From contig CM034304.1 in NCBI GenBank assembly GCA_019925795.1, positions 21,096,228 through 21,160,227 of the forward strand: a stretch of 64,000 nt of DNA, in the 5' to 3' direction. Made by a program: the position numbers and the translations under genes. The DNA comes from Dendrobium chrysotoxum (taxonomy: Eukaryota; Streptophyta; Magnoliopsida; Asparagales; Orchidaceae). A model generated the notes under the pieces. It made no database searches, was not told the origin of the DNA, and was given only the letters and a program-made list of their open reading frames with translations. Of this stretch, positions 21,426 through 31,791 are shown one piece after another. Every line of letters begins with the position of its first letter. Position 1 is the stretch's first letter.

Positions 21426-22399
21426 TTTTTTATTTGATTGAAAATATGTATGATTGAAAAAGGTTTAATTTTCTTTATGAAGATTAAATTTCTGGAATTT
21501 TTAATATTTGAGATCGAACGCTTATTATGAATGATATAACACCTCAAAAGATGAACATATCATTCCCTAATAGGTTCAAATTGCAAATCTTTGAATTTAT
21601 CCTGATTATCATAATCAAACTCAAGGAGAAATAGCATATGATCCCAAAGGATCAAAGTGATGTTTAATTCAATGTTCGACTACAATAATCTAGCACAAAG
21701 ATCATTAATTTCATGATCAAAGTTGTAATAATAGAATGACATATTTATCCGGAGAAAGAAAATATCGCTTATTATTAATTATTTATAAATTACGATAATA
21801 ATCGTTACATTTAATTTTCCCAAAGATAATTAATAAAAGTTTTGAAAAGCTTAATTTTGAAATCTGGTTTGGGTTTCTAAATCTCCTATGAGCGCAAGCC
21901 CTCGTAGTTAATTACATCGTAAGAAACCAGAAAATTTTCTATAAATACTCTCGATTAAAATAGTGATATGAATTTTATTTAAATTTAAAAGAATGATATC
22001 AAAGGAAGATGAGGTTTGGAATTTTAAATAAGGAATGGATCAAATTTGAACACTTATTTCTGGAGGTCAAAGGAGGAAGAGTAGGAGGTGTCTTGAGATT
22101 CTAAATTACTTCAGAAATACCCCAATCTATCCTAAGTGTTGGGCTTGAATTTAATTGAAATAGATATTTAATTTGAATGATCAATTTTATTAGAAAGTGG
22201 GAACTAGATTCCCAGAGGTTGAGGCTTTAAGATTAAAAATCTGACTCAGATCCTAAGTCTAAAATGGGTACTGAAAATCAGTAACCCGGAACCCAGTTAA
22301 TGCAATAAAAATCTAGACATACCCTAGCATGGATTAGGGAGCCAGCTAAATCACATAAATATTGCAAATCTGGCTTTAAGTATTATAGTTTTGATGATA

Positions 22400-23310
22400 A
22401 CAAATATTTCTGTGCTCTATTTTAAATATTAATTACACACTAAATTGACTAAATAGTTAATATTAATCAAAATAAATTAGGTTTTTAATCTCTAAAATTA
22501 ATTTTAAATTAAAGTATTTATTTTTCTGAAAATTTTAAGATATTATATTAATTTTTATGATTTAATTTGAATTTTTAATGAATTTTTAAAGCTATAAAGT
22601 AATTAAATGAATTTAAAATAATTTAAAATTAATTAAAACTTAAAATTATCTTTTAAATTAAATTCAATTCAATTTTAAATGTTTCTGAAATTTTGAGATT
22701 ATTAAAAATGATTTAATTTGAATTCTCAAAATTACTTTAATTTAATTTCACTTAAAAATTAATTCAACATTTAAATATTTAATAAAAAATAATAATAATA
22801 ATAATTTGAAAATATAAATATTTCCTAAATTTAATTTAATTTAAAATAAGAAAATAAATCTCTAATTTTCTTAAATATTTAACATAAAAAAACTTAAATA
22901 TTTAGAAATATTTAATTAGTATTAATTATATATTAATATATAAAGGATTATTCAAAGTAGTTAAATAAAACATCTTGAATAAAAAAAATTTTATTAAATA
23001 AAATTTTAGAATGAATATAATGTAATTATTTATTTGAAATATTAAAATAACTTTAAAATAAAATTTTAGATTTTATTAAATATTTTAATCATTTTAATTT
23101 AAATATTAATTTAAAGTAATTAATATTTAACATTAAAAAAAATTCAAAATATGTTTGATAATTTAAATCATTAATGGTTTTAAATTAAAAAAAAATTTAT
23201 AAAATTTTTGATATATAATATATTAATTTTAGTTTTAAATTTAATTTTTTAATTAATTATTTAAATCTATTAATTAGAATATATTTAAAAATAATAATAA
23301 AGCCTATTAA
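22400..23310. other. Extremely AT-rich block
   Basis: The block is made almost only of TTTAAAT, AATTAAT and TTAAATATTT-like words. It ends sharply at a GC-rich stretch starting CCGGCGCGGGAGGGG (23321). No ORF or TIR was seen. Just before it, at 22361, a short stretch resembles a Sirevirus LTR start. Confidence 0.6.
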
Positions 23311-23430
23311 ATCCTTAGCCGGCGCGGGAGGGGCAATGTGGCAACATCCCACCCGTCCGTTCGAAAATGCGTCGTCGATAGGCCATGTTGCGGCTTCTAG
23401 ACGATCGGATTAAGCGGTGGAGGCGGCTGG

Positions 23431-23478
23431 CAATCATTTACAATGATTGTACCGCTACGCAATCATTACAAATGATTG
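23431..23478. repeat. Pair of adjacent perfect inverted repeats
   Basis: CAATCATT-TAC-AATGATTG (23431-23449) and CAATCATT-ACA-AATGATTG (23460-23478) each have 8-base arms and a 3-base spacer, and lie 10 bases apart in the GC-richer block. Confidence 0.7.
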
Positions 23479-24978
23479 TAATAACGACGCGACTCGATCT
23501 TGCGACCACTTATCCACGTCAGCGGGAAGTCTGGACTATCGGATCAAGCACGTGACTGGATCAACGGTGGAGATTAAATCCTACCATTTAATCTCGAATA
23601 AGAGAGATCAGACGGTGGAGGATTAATCCTGCAATTTTGAATAGATGGCTCAGATAGAGCCGAATAGAGTAATGGGACGGGATTCACATATACACGATCA
23701 TAGCGAGTGCGATATAATGAGATCTCAACCGTTGATCGTCAGATCAACATTTGAAATTTTGTGCACCTGGACCAGGTCATGAAAGAGCCCTAAACTCAAT
23801 TTTTTGGCTTGTTTGTTCGATCCGATAAATCAAATTCGATGAAATTTTAAACTTAATCTAAGAACATGAACAGAAATCATGTGGAATATTTGGATTGACT
23901 TAAAACAAGCTTAACAAAAAGTTATTTAAACTAGTGTGTTCTAAACTAGGGTTTAAGTTTTCAATAGAGTTTACCGATGGATTTTGGATTTTAAAGATTC
24001 TCTAAACTTGTAGTTTCTCCACGTTTACTTTTCTAGAAGAAATCGCAGCTCGAGAATGTCCGGATCGGTAGTAATCGAGCCTGGATAGAATGTAGTCTCG
24101 GTTCACCAGATTCTGGTCATCGGTAAGCTTTGACCAGTGGAGTTCTGATCAGAAAGTGTCGAGGAACTCTTGGAGAGCTCGAACGAACTGAGAGCTGGAC
24201 TTTAGGAGTTGAGAGTGGAGAGAGAGTGCTAGGGTTAGAATGAGGGATCGAAAGGATGTTTTATCCTATTCAATCCACTCCAGATTGAATGGAGGGCTGA
24301 GATTGATTGCCTGGACCCTTGGATGAATGCCACCTATCCAGGGAGTTATTGGGAGCAGAGGGAATCAAGGACAAGGGTACATCCTAGGTGGAAAGTGTCC
24401 ATATGTCCTTGCAAGTATATGGGAATGATGGCAGCCATTTGATCTTGATCATAGGGCTGGGGAAAGCTCTAGGAAGCTTCTAAAGTCTGGTTAGATAGCT
24501 AGAGGGGCTTAGCATAAGAAGGATTAGGCTTAGGGGGTCATTTGACCAAATTTGACCACCTTCAACCATGATTTGACACTTTGACTACTCCCCATGCCAT
24601 ATGAAAGCTGAGGTGGCATGGGAGGTGAGTTTTAGAGCTGGAGTAATGGCTTGGAGGAGGTTTAAGTGGGATGAGTTGAGTTTGAGGGGAAATTTGACCC
24701 TCTTTGACCACTCCTAATGCATATGTTGACTGCTTGACTGGTCAAACAGTCAACCTGAGCCTAGGTAGACAAGGGATGGAGTTTAGGATTTGATTGAATA
24801 TGTCTCAAGGCCTTAATAAGGAATGCTTAAAATTTAAGAAAGGGATTTGAAGCTATTTGACCAAGTCTCATAGTTGACTTAGTCAACTTTGTTTGGATTT
24901 GAATGGCCAAGCATTAGGGAATGGTTGGACCATGATTTAGAATTAATTTGAGGCTTGAAAATGATTTCGGAGGTTAAA

Positions 24979-25720
24979 TGGGTTGAAATAACCCATTAAG
25001 GGCTTAAAGGGGTATTTAGGTCAACCTAGGTTGACTTGGTCAACTAGGTTTACCCAGGGGGTGGGTCCAGGCTCAACAAGTTTGAAATGACATTCAAAAT
25101 TTGTTGGAGGTGTTTGTTGAGTCTAAGAGGGTCAAATGGGTCAAAACACCCATTTGGGCCCTTAAAGGGCCATTAGGTCAACCTAGGTTGACCCATGGAC
25201 TGGGTTTGGGCTCAACAGGTCTGGAATGATATTTAAAATCTGTTGGAAGTGATTCCAAAGTCTGGGGAGTTCAATTTGGTCAAATGGGTCTATTGGGCCC
25301 ATAAAGGGTCTATTGGGTGAACTTTGGTTGACTTGGTCAACTAATTTGACCCAAAGCCTAGGGTTAGGTCCAACAGATTCAGAATGATATTTGGAGACTA
25401 ATGAAGGTGGTCCCAAGGTCTGGAGAGGTCATTTGGTCAAAATGACTTATTTGAACCCTAAAGGGCCTGTTTGGTTAACCTAGTTGACTTGGTCAACCAG
25501 GTTGACCCAGGGTCTAGGTTTGGGTTCAATAGGTTGGGTTTAATATTTGAAAATTCTTGGAAGTGGTTCCAAGCAATTTGGAGGTCATTTGATTTGAAAT
25601 GTACATTTGAACCCCTAAGGGGTATTTTGGTCATTTTGACCCCTGGTAAACTGGAGGTCAAAATGAGTCCAAAAAAATATAGATTAAAATTCAATGAATC
25701 ATAATCAATGGTCTGGAAGT
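24979..25720. repeat. Tandem repeat, unit about 148-158 bp
   Basis: Units begin near 24979, 25137, 25285, 25443 and 25600. Each runs 'CATTTGGGCCCTTAAAGGG', then 'GGTCAACCTAGGTTGACTTG', then 'GGGTTTGGGCTCAACAGGTC', then 'GGAAGTGATTCCAA'. The repeats diverge towards the right. Open reading stretches here are repeat by-products. Confidence 0.8.
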
Positions 25721-26039
25721 GATTTGAGGCTTTGAAAAATGCTCCAAGGTCAAAATCCACTGGGTGCAAGGTCCAGTGGCATGGGATGTAAATTTGTAAA
25801 GGTTTTACAGCCATTAGATTTTAATCCAGTTTCTAGGGTTAGAGACCTCAGAATGGGCTCAAATTTATAGGGTTGCCTCTAGAGACATGTCACATCAGTA
25901 TTCAACTGATAGACTATGAATCAGAAATCATTTGACTAGGTTTTGAAATGTTTGAAAACTCCCTGGAAAAGGGTTTCAGGACAGGGTCCTTTAGGCTTGG
26001 GATTTGGCCTGAAATTTATGGATTTGATCTGGATTCTAG

Positions 26040-26780
26040 GTTTGAATGCTTGAACTTGAATTATCCTCATCTCTCATGATCATATGGGTGATTATGATTG
26101 ATTAGATAGTATTAAAGTTTGGTCATAGGTTTTATTAAATGAGGTTTGATCTAGAGATTGAATTCCCTAGGGATCTAGATAGGTTTTAAGCTTTAATAGG
26201 TTTGGAATTTAGATTGGTTTGAGATCTGGATTGATTAGGAGTTTGGATTTATTTGAATTTGGGTTGATCCTAGAATCTAAAGGGATTTTAGGATCCAAAA
26301 TCTAGAAGAGTTCTAGGGCTTGGATAAATCCTAAGATCTGGAATCTAAAAGGATCATAGGGTCTAAGAAAATCTTAGGGTCTGAGTTAATCTAGAGTCTG
26401 AAGTCTAGGAAAATCCTAGAATCTAGAAATCTTATGGTCTAGGGATCTTAGAGTCTGAGATCTAGAATAATTTTAAGATCTAGGTAGATCTAAGATCTAG
26501 AGTCTATGAAGAATCCTAGGATATGGGAGAGTCCTAGGGTCTAACCTCTAGGAAGATCATAATGTCTAGAATAGGTCCTAAGGTCCTGCTTAAGTCTTGA
26601 GATTAAATCTAGATTAAACTAAGATCTAGATTAATTAGAGGCTGAAATTGACTTGAGATCGGGATTGATTTGAGTTTTGAATAGGTTGCCTTAAGGTCTG
26701 GATTAATTTGAATCTGGATTGATTTAGAAGAATCCTAGGGTCTGGATCTGATTTAGGGTCTAAATTAATCCTAAAGTTTG
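26040..26780. repeat. Degenerate GATCTAGG-type short repeats
   Basis: The words 'GATCTAGG', 'GGTCTAGG', 'AATCCTAGG' and 'GATTTGA' recur irregularly with short spacing for over 700 bases. It ends at the plus-strand protease fragment (26785). Confidence 0.65.
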
Positions 26781-26784
26781 GAGA

Positions 26785-28260
26785 TGGGTTCAACGAGAAG
26801 GGTGAGAAGGCTTTAGGTTTAATTACCCTCCTTTTAGAGATAGAAGATTCGAAAATAGTAGAAAATTTTCATATAATTTATTTGGCGATATCCTTTAATA
26901 TGCTCCTAGGTAGGCCTGGGATCCATGAGTATAAGATAGTTCCATCTACCCTATATCAATGCATCAAGTACAAATAAGATGACATTAAGTATGAAATCAA
27001 GGGTAATCTGCAACCATTCTTTATTCATGAGATCAAGATCAATAAGGATGATGTATACTACATACCCAAAGGGTCCACTGCCTGTTCTAAGGTAGAGCTC
27101 AATGTCAAAGAGGAGAAAGCAGAAAGTTAAAGTTTAGAAGAAATTCAAAAGTCGAAAATCAAAAAAGATAAAATTCAAGTAGTAAAGACGATGTCGAGGG
27201 TGTGGTTTTTAGGCATCAAAATAGTTTACCTCAAAGAGATGAAAGGATGGCCCAAAGAGCATGCGATCGAGGCCATGCTTTAGTTGAAAAAAGAATTCCC
27301 CTAATGTACATCAAACTGGAATCAAGTTTGGATGAAGAATAAAAAAAGAGGCATGCTAGAGTTACTTTTGGCTATCAAAATATAATTCCTCCTCCAAAAT
27401 TTGAGCTTACTTTAAAAATAGATAGAGACCAAGAGGGTGATAATTCAAAAGTTCAAAGTCACGACCCTAAATTAACTCTTTATGAAAAGCTTAATAGGAA
27501 AGTTAAATCCTTAACCTTAACCTCATTGTCTACTGACAGTGTCTCAAGGTTAGTAACTAAGGATGCCCCTAATTTAGATGGAGAAGTAAGTAAAGTTAAG
27601 AAGTTTTTGCTTGGCTCCTCCTCTAAAAGGAATGATGGTAATGTAACCCTTGAGGAGGTAGATTTTAATGAATTAATTGAATTACCTTTTGGTTACTTTC
27701 CTGTTAGTGTCAAAACTCTCATCTCTAAAGGTCTCACTCCTAGTCAATGGACTAAGGGTTAAGCTAGATACCACAAAAACATCTGGAGTTCAAAAGTCAA
27801 TAAAAATTAGACAAGAGGTATCAGCTTTGGTACCGTTAGTTTGTTTGATGATGATGAACATTGCTTAATAATAACTAGTCATCCTAAATCTGAAAATGTC
27901 CCTACTGAAATCATCAATTCACTCAACAGACTTTATTTGGAGATTTGGATGATTCTGATGAACTTCAAGTTCTGGATGCTCCCCCTAAATTTGAAGAGGA
28001 AATTTAATTAACCGTTGATGAACTTAAAGAAATTAACCTTGGAATAGAGGATGACCCTCACCCCATTGTCATAAGTTCTTTGTTGAGTGATGATTAGTTT
28101 AGGGATCTGATTCAACTTCTTTTTCAATTTAAGGATTGCTTCACCTAGACATATGATGAAATAACAGGTTTGTCCATCAATGTAGCAGTCCATAAACTTG
28201 GAATCTGATACGATGTCATTCCTGTTAAGCATACTCCTAGACGCATGCATCTAGAGATCG
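26785..28260 (+). pseudogene. Ogre/Tat protease end and spacer (plus-strand copy)
   Basis: It starts with 'GFNEKGEKALGLITLLL', followed by 'FNMLLGRPGIHE' (26890-26930), the protease C-terminus seen also at 3843-4000. The following spacer has open pieces at 27526-27762 and short ones elsewhere. Near 28005-28080 the pre-RT 'TVDELKEINLGIEDDPHP' is readable. Stops are frequent. Where the copies overlap it confirms the reading of the minus-strand element. Confidence 0.7.
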
Positions 28261-29110
28261 AACAATAAGTCATTTCTGAAGTAAAGAAGATGGCTAAGGC
28301 TGAATTTATTAGAGAGGAATAATATCCCTCTTAGGTATCCAGTGTCGTGCCAGTTCAAAAGAAGAATGGTCAAATTTGAGTCTGTGTTTACTATAGGGAT
28401 CTGAATAAGGCATGTCCTAAGGATGAATTTACTTTGCCCATACCAGAACTTATGGTGGACATTTCCTCTTCACATGTTATTTTCTTCTTGATGGATGACT
28501 CGTCTAGTTATAACCAAATCAAGGTGGCCCCAAAAGATGAGAGAAACGCTATCAGAAGTCCTATAGGGATCTTTTATTATAAAGTGATGTCATTTGGCCT
28601 TCAAAATTTCAGCGCAACTTACCAGCGGGCCATACCTCGAATCTTTGATGACTTAATCGACAATCAAGTCGAGTGCTATATCGATAATTTAGTTATCAAG
28701 AATAATGTTAAAGAGGCTCATCTTTATGACTTAAGAATCATCTTCAAGCGATTACACCGCTATGACCTTAAGAAGAATCCCTTGAAGTGCATTTTCGATA
28801 TCATGTCAGGGAAATTTCTAAATTTTGTAGTGTGGTACCACAAACTTAAAATTAATTATGCCAAAATTAAAGCTATCTTAAATATGCCACCTCCCAAGTA
28901 CTTTACTCAATTAAGGTCTCTTAAGGGCAGGCTAGCAAATATAAGAAGATTCCTTTCTAACCTCTCAAGAAGATGTCAATCATTCTCCATCTTGGCTAGA
29001 AAGGATGCCAAATTCATATGGGATTAGAAATGGCAATCCGCTTTCAAAAATATCAAGCAATATTTGACAAATCTACTAGTTTTGGCAGCCCATGTTCCAG
29101 GAAATTCATT
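28261..29110 (+). pseudogene. Ogre/Tat reverse transcriptase (plus-strand copy)
   Basis: The open stretch 28434-29027 holds RT motifs: 'LPIPELMVDISSSHVIFFLM', 'YNQIKVAPKDE', 'IGIFYYKVMSFGLQN' and the active site at 28677-28688. The active site reads YIDN, so the second catalytic Asp is replaced by Asn. The thumb part 'LTQLRSLKGRLANIRRFL' follows. A TAG (29026-29028 region, 'FIWD*') replaces Glu of the other copy. It would be inactive on both counts. Confidence 0.85.
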
Positions 29111-29641
29111 AATCCTTTACACTACGGCCCTTGACAAGTCACTCAAAGCCCTCCTAGCTAAAGTCAATAATGAGGGGAAAGAAAATGCTCTCTATTACCT
29201 GAGTTGAAGACTCCTTCAATTGGAAATCTAGCACCCTTCAATCGAGAAATATTGCCTTACCTTAGTCTTCACAGTACAAAAACTAAAGCATTACATGCTT
29301 TCTCATCCTATCAATTTGATTTCTAGTGTCAATCCCATGCAATACCTTATGACCCGACCCATATTGTCAGGATGTTTAGTATGGTGGTCTATGGTATTGC
29401 TTTAGTTTGAAATTACTTTTATTCCCCTGCGTGCTATGAAAGGGCAGGCAGTTGCCGATTTCCTTGCTGCACACCCACTGTTGGTGGAATCTCCTCTAAA
29501 TGATAATTTACCTGACAAAAAAATCATGAGTATGAGGAATCCAGTAGTCAAGTATGGGAAATGTATTTTGACGGGGTAGCATCCTCCCAGCGAGGCAATG
29601 CACCTCAATCCACTATTCCCAAAAAAGCCAGAATTGGCCTG
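29111..29641 (+). pseudogene. Ogre/Tat RNase H and start of second RNase H (plus-strand copy)
   Basis: Readable pieces are 'ALYYLS', 'EKYCLTLVFTVQKLKHYMLS', 'NPMQYLMTRPILSG', 'GQAVADFLAAHPL' and finally 'YFDGVASS', where the archaeal-type RNase H starts (about 29568). It is cut at 29641 by the L1 element and resumes at 35898. Several stops and shifts are present. Confidence 0.75.
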
Positions 29642-29760
29642 GTTTAAAACTCTAAATAAACCATCATCATCTTTATTAACCTTAGAGAGAGAAGCTCCAC
29701 GTTTGTAGAGAGAGAAGCTATTTTTCAAAATTCCTTTTCGCACATTTTCAAGCGCAACCA

Positions 29761-31791
29761 ATGAGGATAGAAGGCTGCCGGCAACCATCGGCTAGTGGCT
29801 CCTTCGACGTTCACCTTCCTTCCTCATTAGCTCGGAGTTTTTCAAGATTTGTTGTTGGTTGGTCTCCGCCAGAATTTGGTGATTCAGAATTCCTTCAGTA
29901 TGTGAAAGCAAGGTTCAAGAATGATCATCCCTTGATTATTAATAAAGGCGGGTTACTGATGTCAAAGAAATCTATTGAAGTTCTGGGGAAAGGGAAAAGT
30001 GTCTTAGCCGACAATGTGGTTAAAAGTCTAGTGAAAACTGGTGTTATCCAATACTCTATTGGTGGCTTCAGTAATGATTTTGGTGCGTCATCCTCTTCTA
30101 GTTCGAAGATAAGATGGAGCAAAATTGGTGATCCAATCTAAGGTGGTAGTATTACTGTTGGATCTGTAGAGGTTGTGTTTCTGATTCAAACCCTAGCAAA
30201 ATGTCTTATTGCAGAGTTGTTGCCATAGAAGAAGATTTTAGATGGCGGAAAAATGGTTGTTCTAAGAAATTTATGCGAAGATCGCTCAGGGTCTAACTTG
30301 GAGAAGGTTCGTTGCTGTGAATCAGAGGATCTGGGTAACTGTAATTCTAAGGATCAGCTGAATGCTCCTGTTCAAAAGATGTCCACTGTTCTATCGAATG
30401 CTTGGAGTAAGAAAACAAATATAAGAGTTGCAGACTTAAATCTTGGAGAAGGGTTTATCGAGAATGGTTCTGTAGTTAAATTGCATGCTCAGAATGAATT
30501 GGATAACTCTAATAAACTACAGAAATTGCTGTTCATCAAAGTCTTTGGAGAGAATGTGCCCTTTCTTATCATTAGTTTGGAATTAAGGAGTCAATGGGCC
30601 TCTTTTGGCAAATTTCACTTGACCTTGCTTGGGATGGGATGGGTTCTTTATGCTTTTAATGAGCCGGAACCTGTGGATTTGGTATTAACAAGTGGACCTT
30701 GGTATGTCAATGGAAATATAATTGGAATGGATAGGTGGTCACCTTCATTTTCGCCTTCTTCTCGGAAAGGGTTGACTGCACCTATTTGGATTCGTATACC
30801 AAATCTCCCACTATAATGTTGGGATGAAATTAATGTGAGTAGGATTGCTTCCATGGTGGGAACCCCTTATCTTATTGATGGAAACATGTTCCAATGGGGG
30901 AGAAGAGAATTTGCAAGAATATGTATGCGGGTCAAACTTGACAGGCAGCTGCCTTTAGGAGTATGGGTGGAAGGTAGCTTAGGTAAATTCTTTCAATATA
31001 TTGAGTATGAAAGATTGCCTATTTTTTGTTTCAGTTGTGGGAAGTTAGGGCATCTTAAAGACAATTGCTTAAAGAATGGCTTAGGTGCTTCTCAAGTTCA
31101 TGAACACAAGGAGAGCTTAGCTGGGAAGGTGGTATCGGCAATCCCTGATATGAGGCTGGGCGAGGGTGCTGTCGACACAAGAGATGGTTATGGACCTTGG
31201 GTCCATGTAAACTATGGGAAGAGAAGGCTTAGAAGGAGGAATATTGAGCCACGTTTAGTGAAGGTGGATGCAGTGAAGGAGGTGGGAGCTTCGGTTATCC
31301 CAGTTGCTAAGAAGGATCCGGAGTCTGCTGCAAGAGTTCTTACTAATGCTGTGCTAGATGTGGGAGGGAATGCTTTAAGTTCTCTGCCTAGAGGTCGGGC
31401 TGCTGAAGAAGTTCCAAGTGATGGAAAACTGAACCAATTAGCAGTTGAGGCATCGGAGGAGGGTATGTTATCAACCTCTTGTGGTATTCTTAATAATATT
31501 AATAAGTTTGAAGTATTAAATGCAATTATTGAGGAAGGGGAGATAGTTGATGTGGTTGCATCCCCTGTTCCTTCTATTGTCAAAGAAGGAATAAAGGTTG
31601 ATGTTTTGGGGAAGTTAGGTATTGACTTGAAGGTTGAGTTGGGGCTTAATGAAGATGGCTCATTAAATGTTAAGAGGAAAGGGGTTAAACAACTGAGAGG
31701 ACTCGGTCCTATTAATGTGGCAACTAGAAGCAGGAGATTAGATGGCGATTTAAAGGGAAAAGTAGGGGGCTCTTCCCCTCTTATCCATTAA
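29761..31791 (+). pseudogene. L1 ORF1 (DUF4283 and zinc knuckle), three stops
   Basis: All pieces share one frame over about 677 codons. Stops are at 30139-30141 (TAA), near 30227 (TAG) and at 30814-30816 (TAA, where Gln is usual in 'LPLQCWD'). The region 30430-30830 matches the DUF4283 RNA-binding-type domain ('FGKFHLTLLGMGWVLYAF', 'GPWYVNGNIIGMDRW'). A CCHC knuckle 'CFSCGKLGHLKDNC' lies at about 31027-31068. The rest is a hydrophilic tail. ORF1 proteins bind the LINE RNA and help form the RNP used for retrotransposition. Confidence 0.85.

Larger units (their letters stand above)
21439..26784 (-). repeat. Probable long 5' LTR of the Ogre/Tat element
   Basis: By position next to the PBS this block should be the 5' LTR; Ogre LTRs of several kilobases are known. 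It holds no host-like gene. It is a mosaic: moderately AT-rich 21439-22400, extremely AT-rich 22400-23310, GC-richer 23318-24250, a ~150-bp tandem repeat (24979-25720) and a GATCTAGG-rich stretch (26040-26780). It ends abruptly where a plus-strand Ogre/Tat fragment begins. The partner LTR is outside the window, so the right boundary is inferred. Confidence 0.45.

Noticed and set aside
25183..25814. Open frames on both strands in the tandem-repeat region
   Set aside because: They follow the ~150-bp repeat period and have no protein-like signature.
30648..30854. Minus-strand open frame in the L1 region
   Set aside because: It is antisense to the DUF4283 part of L1 ORF1.
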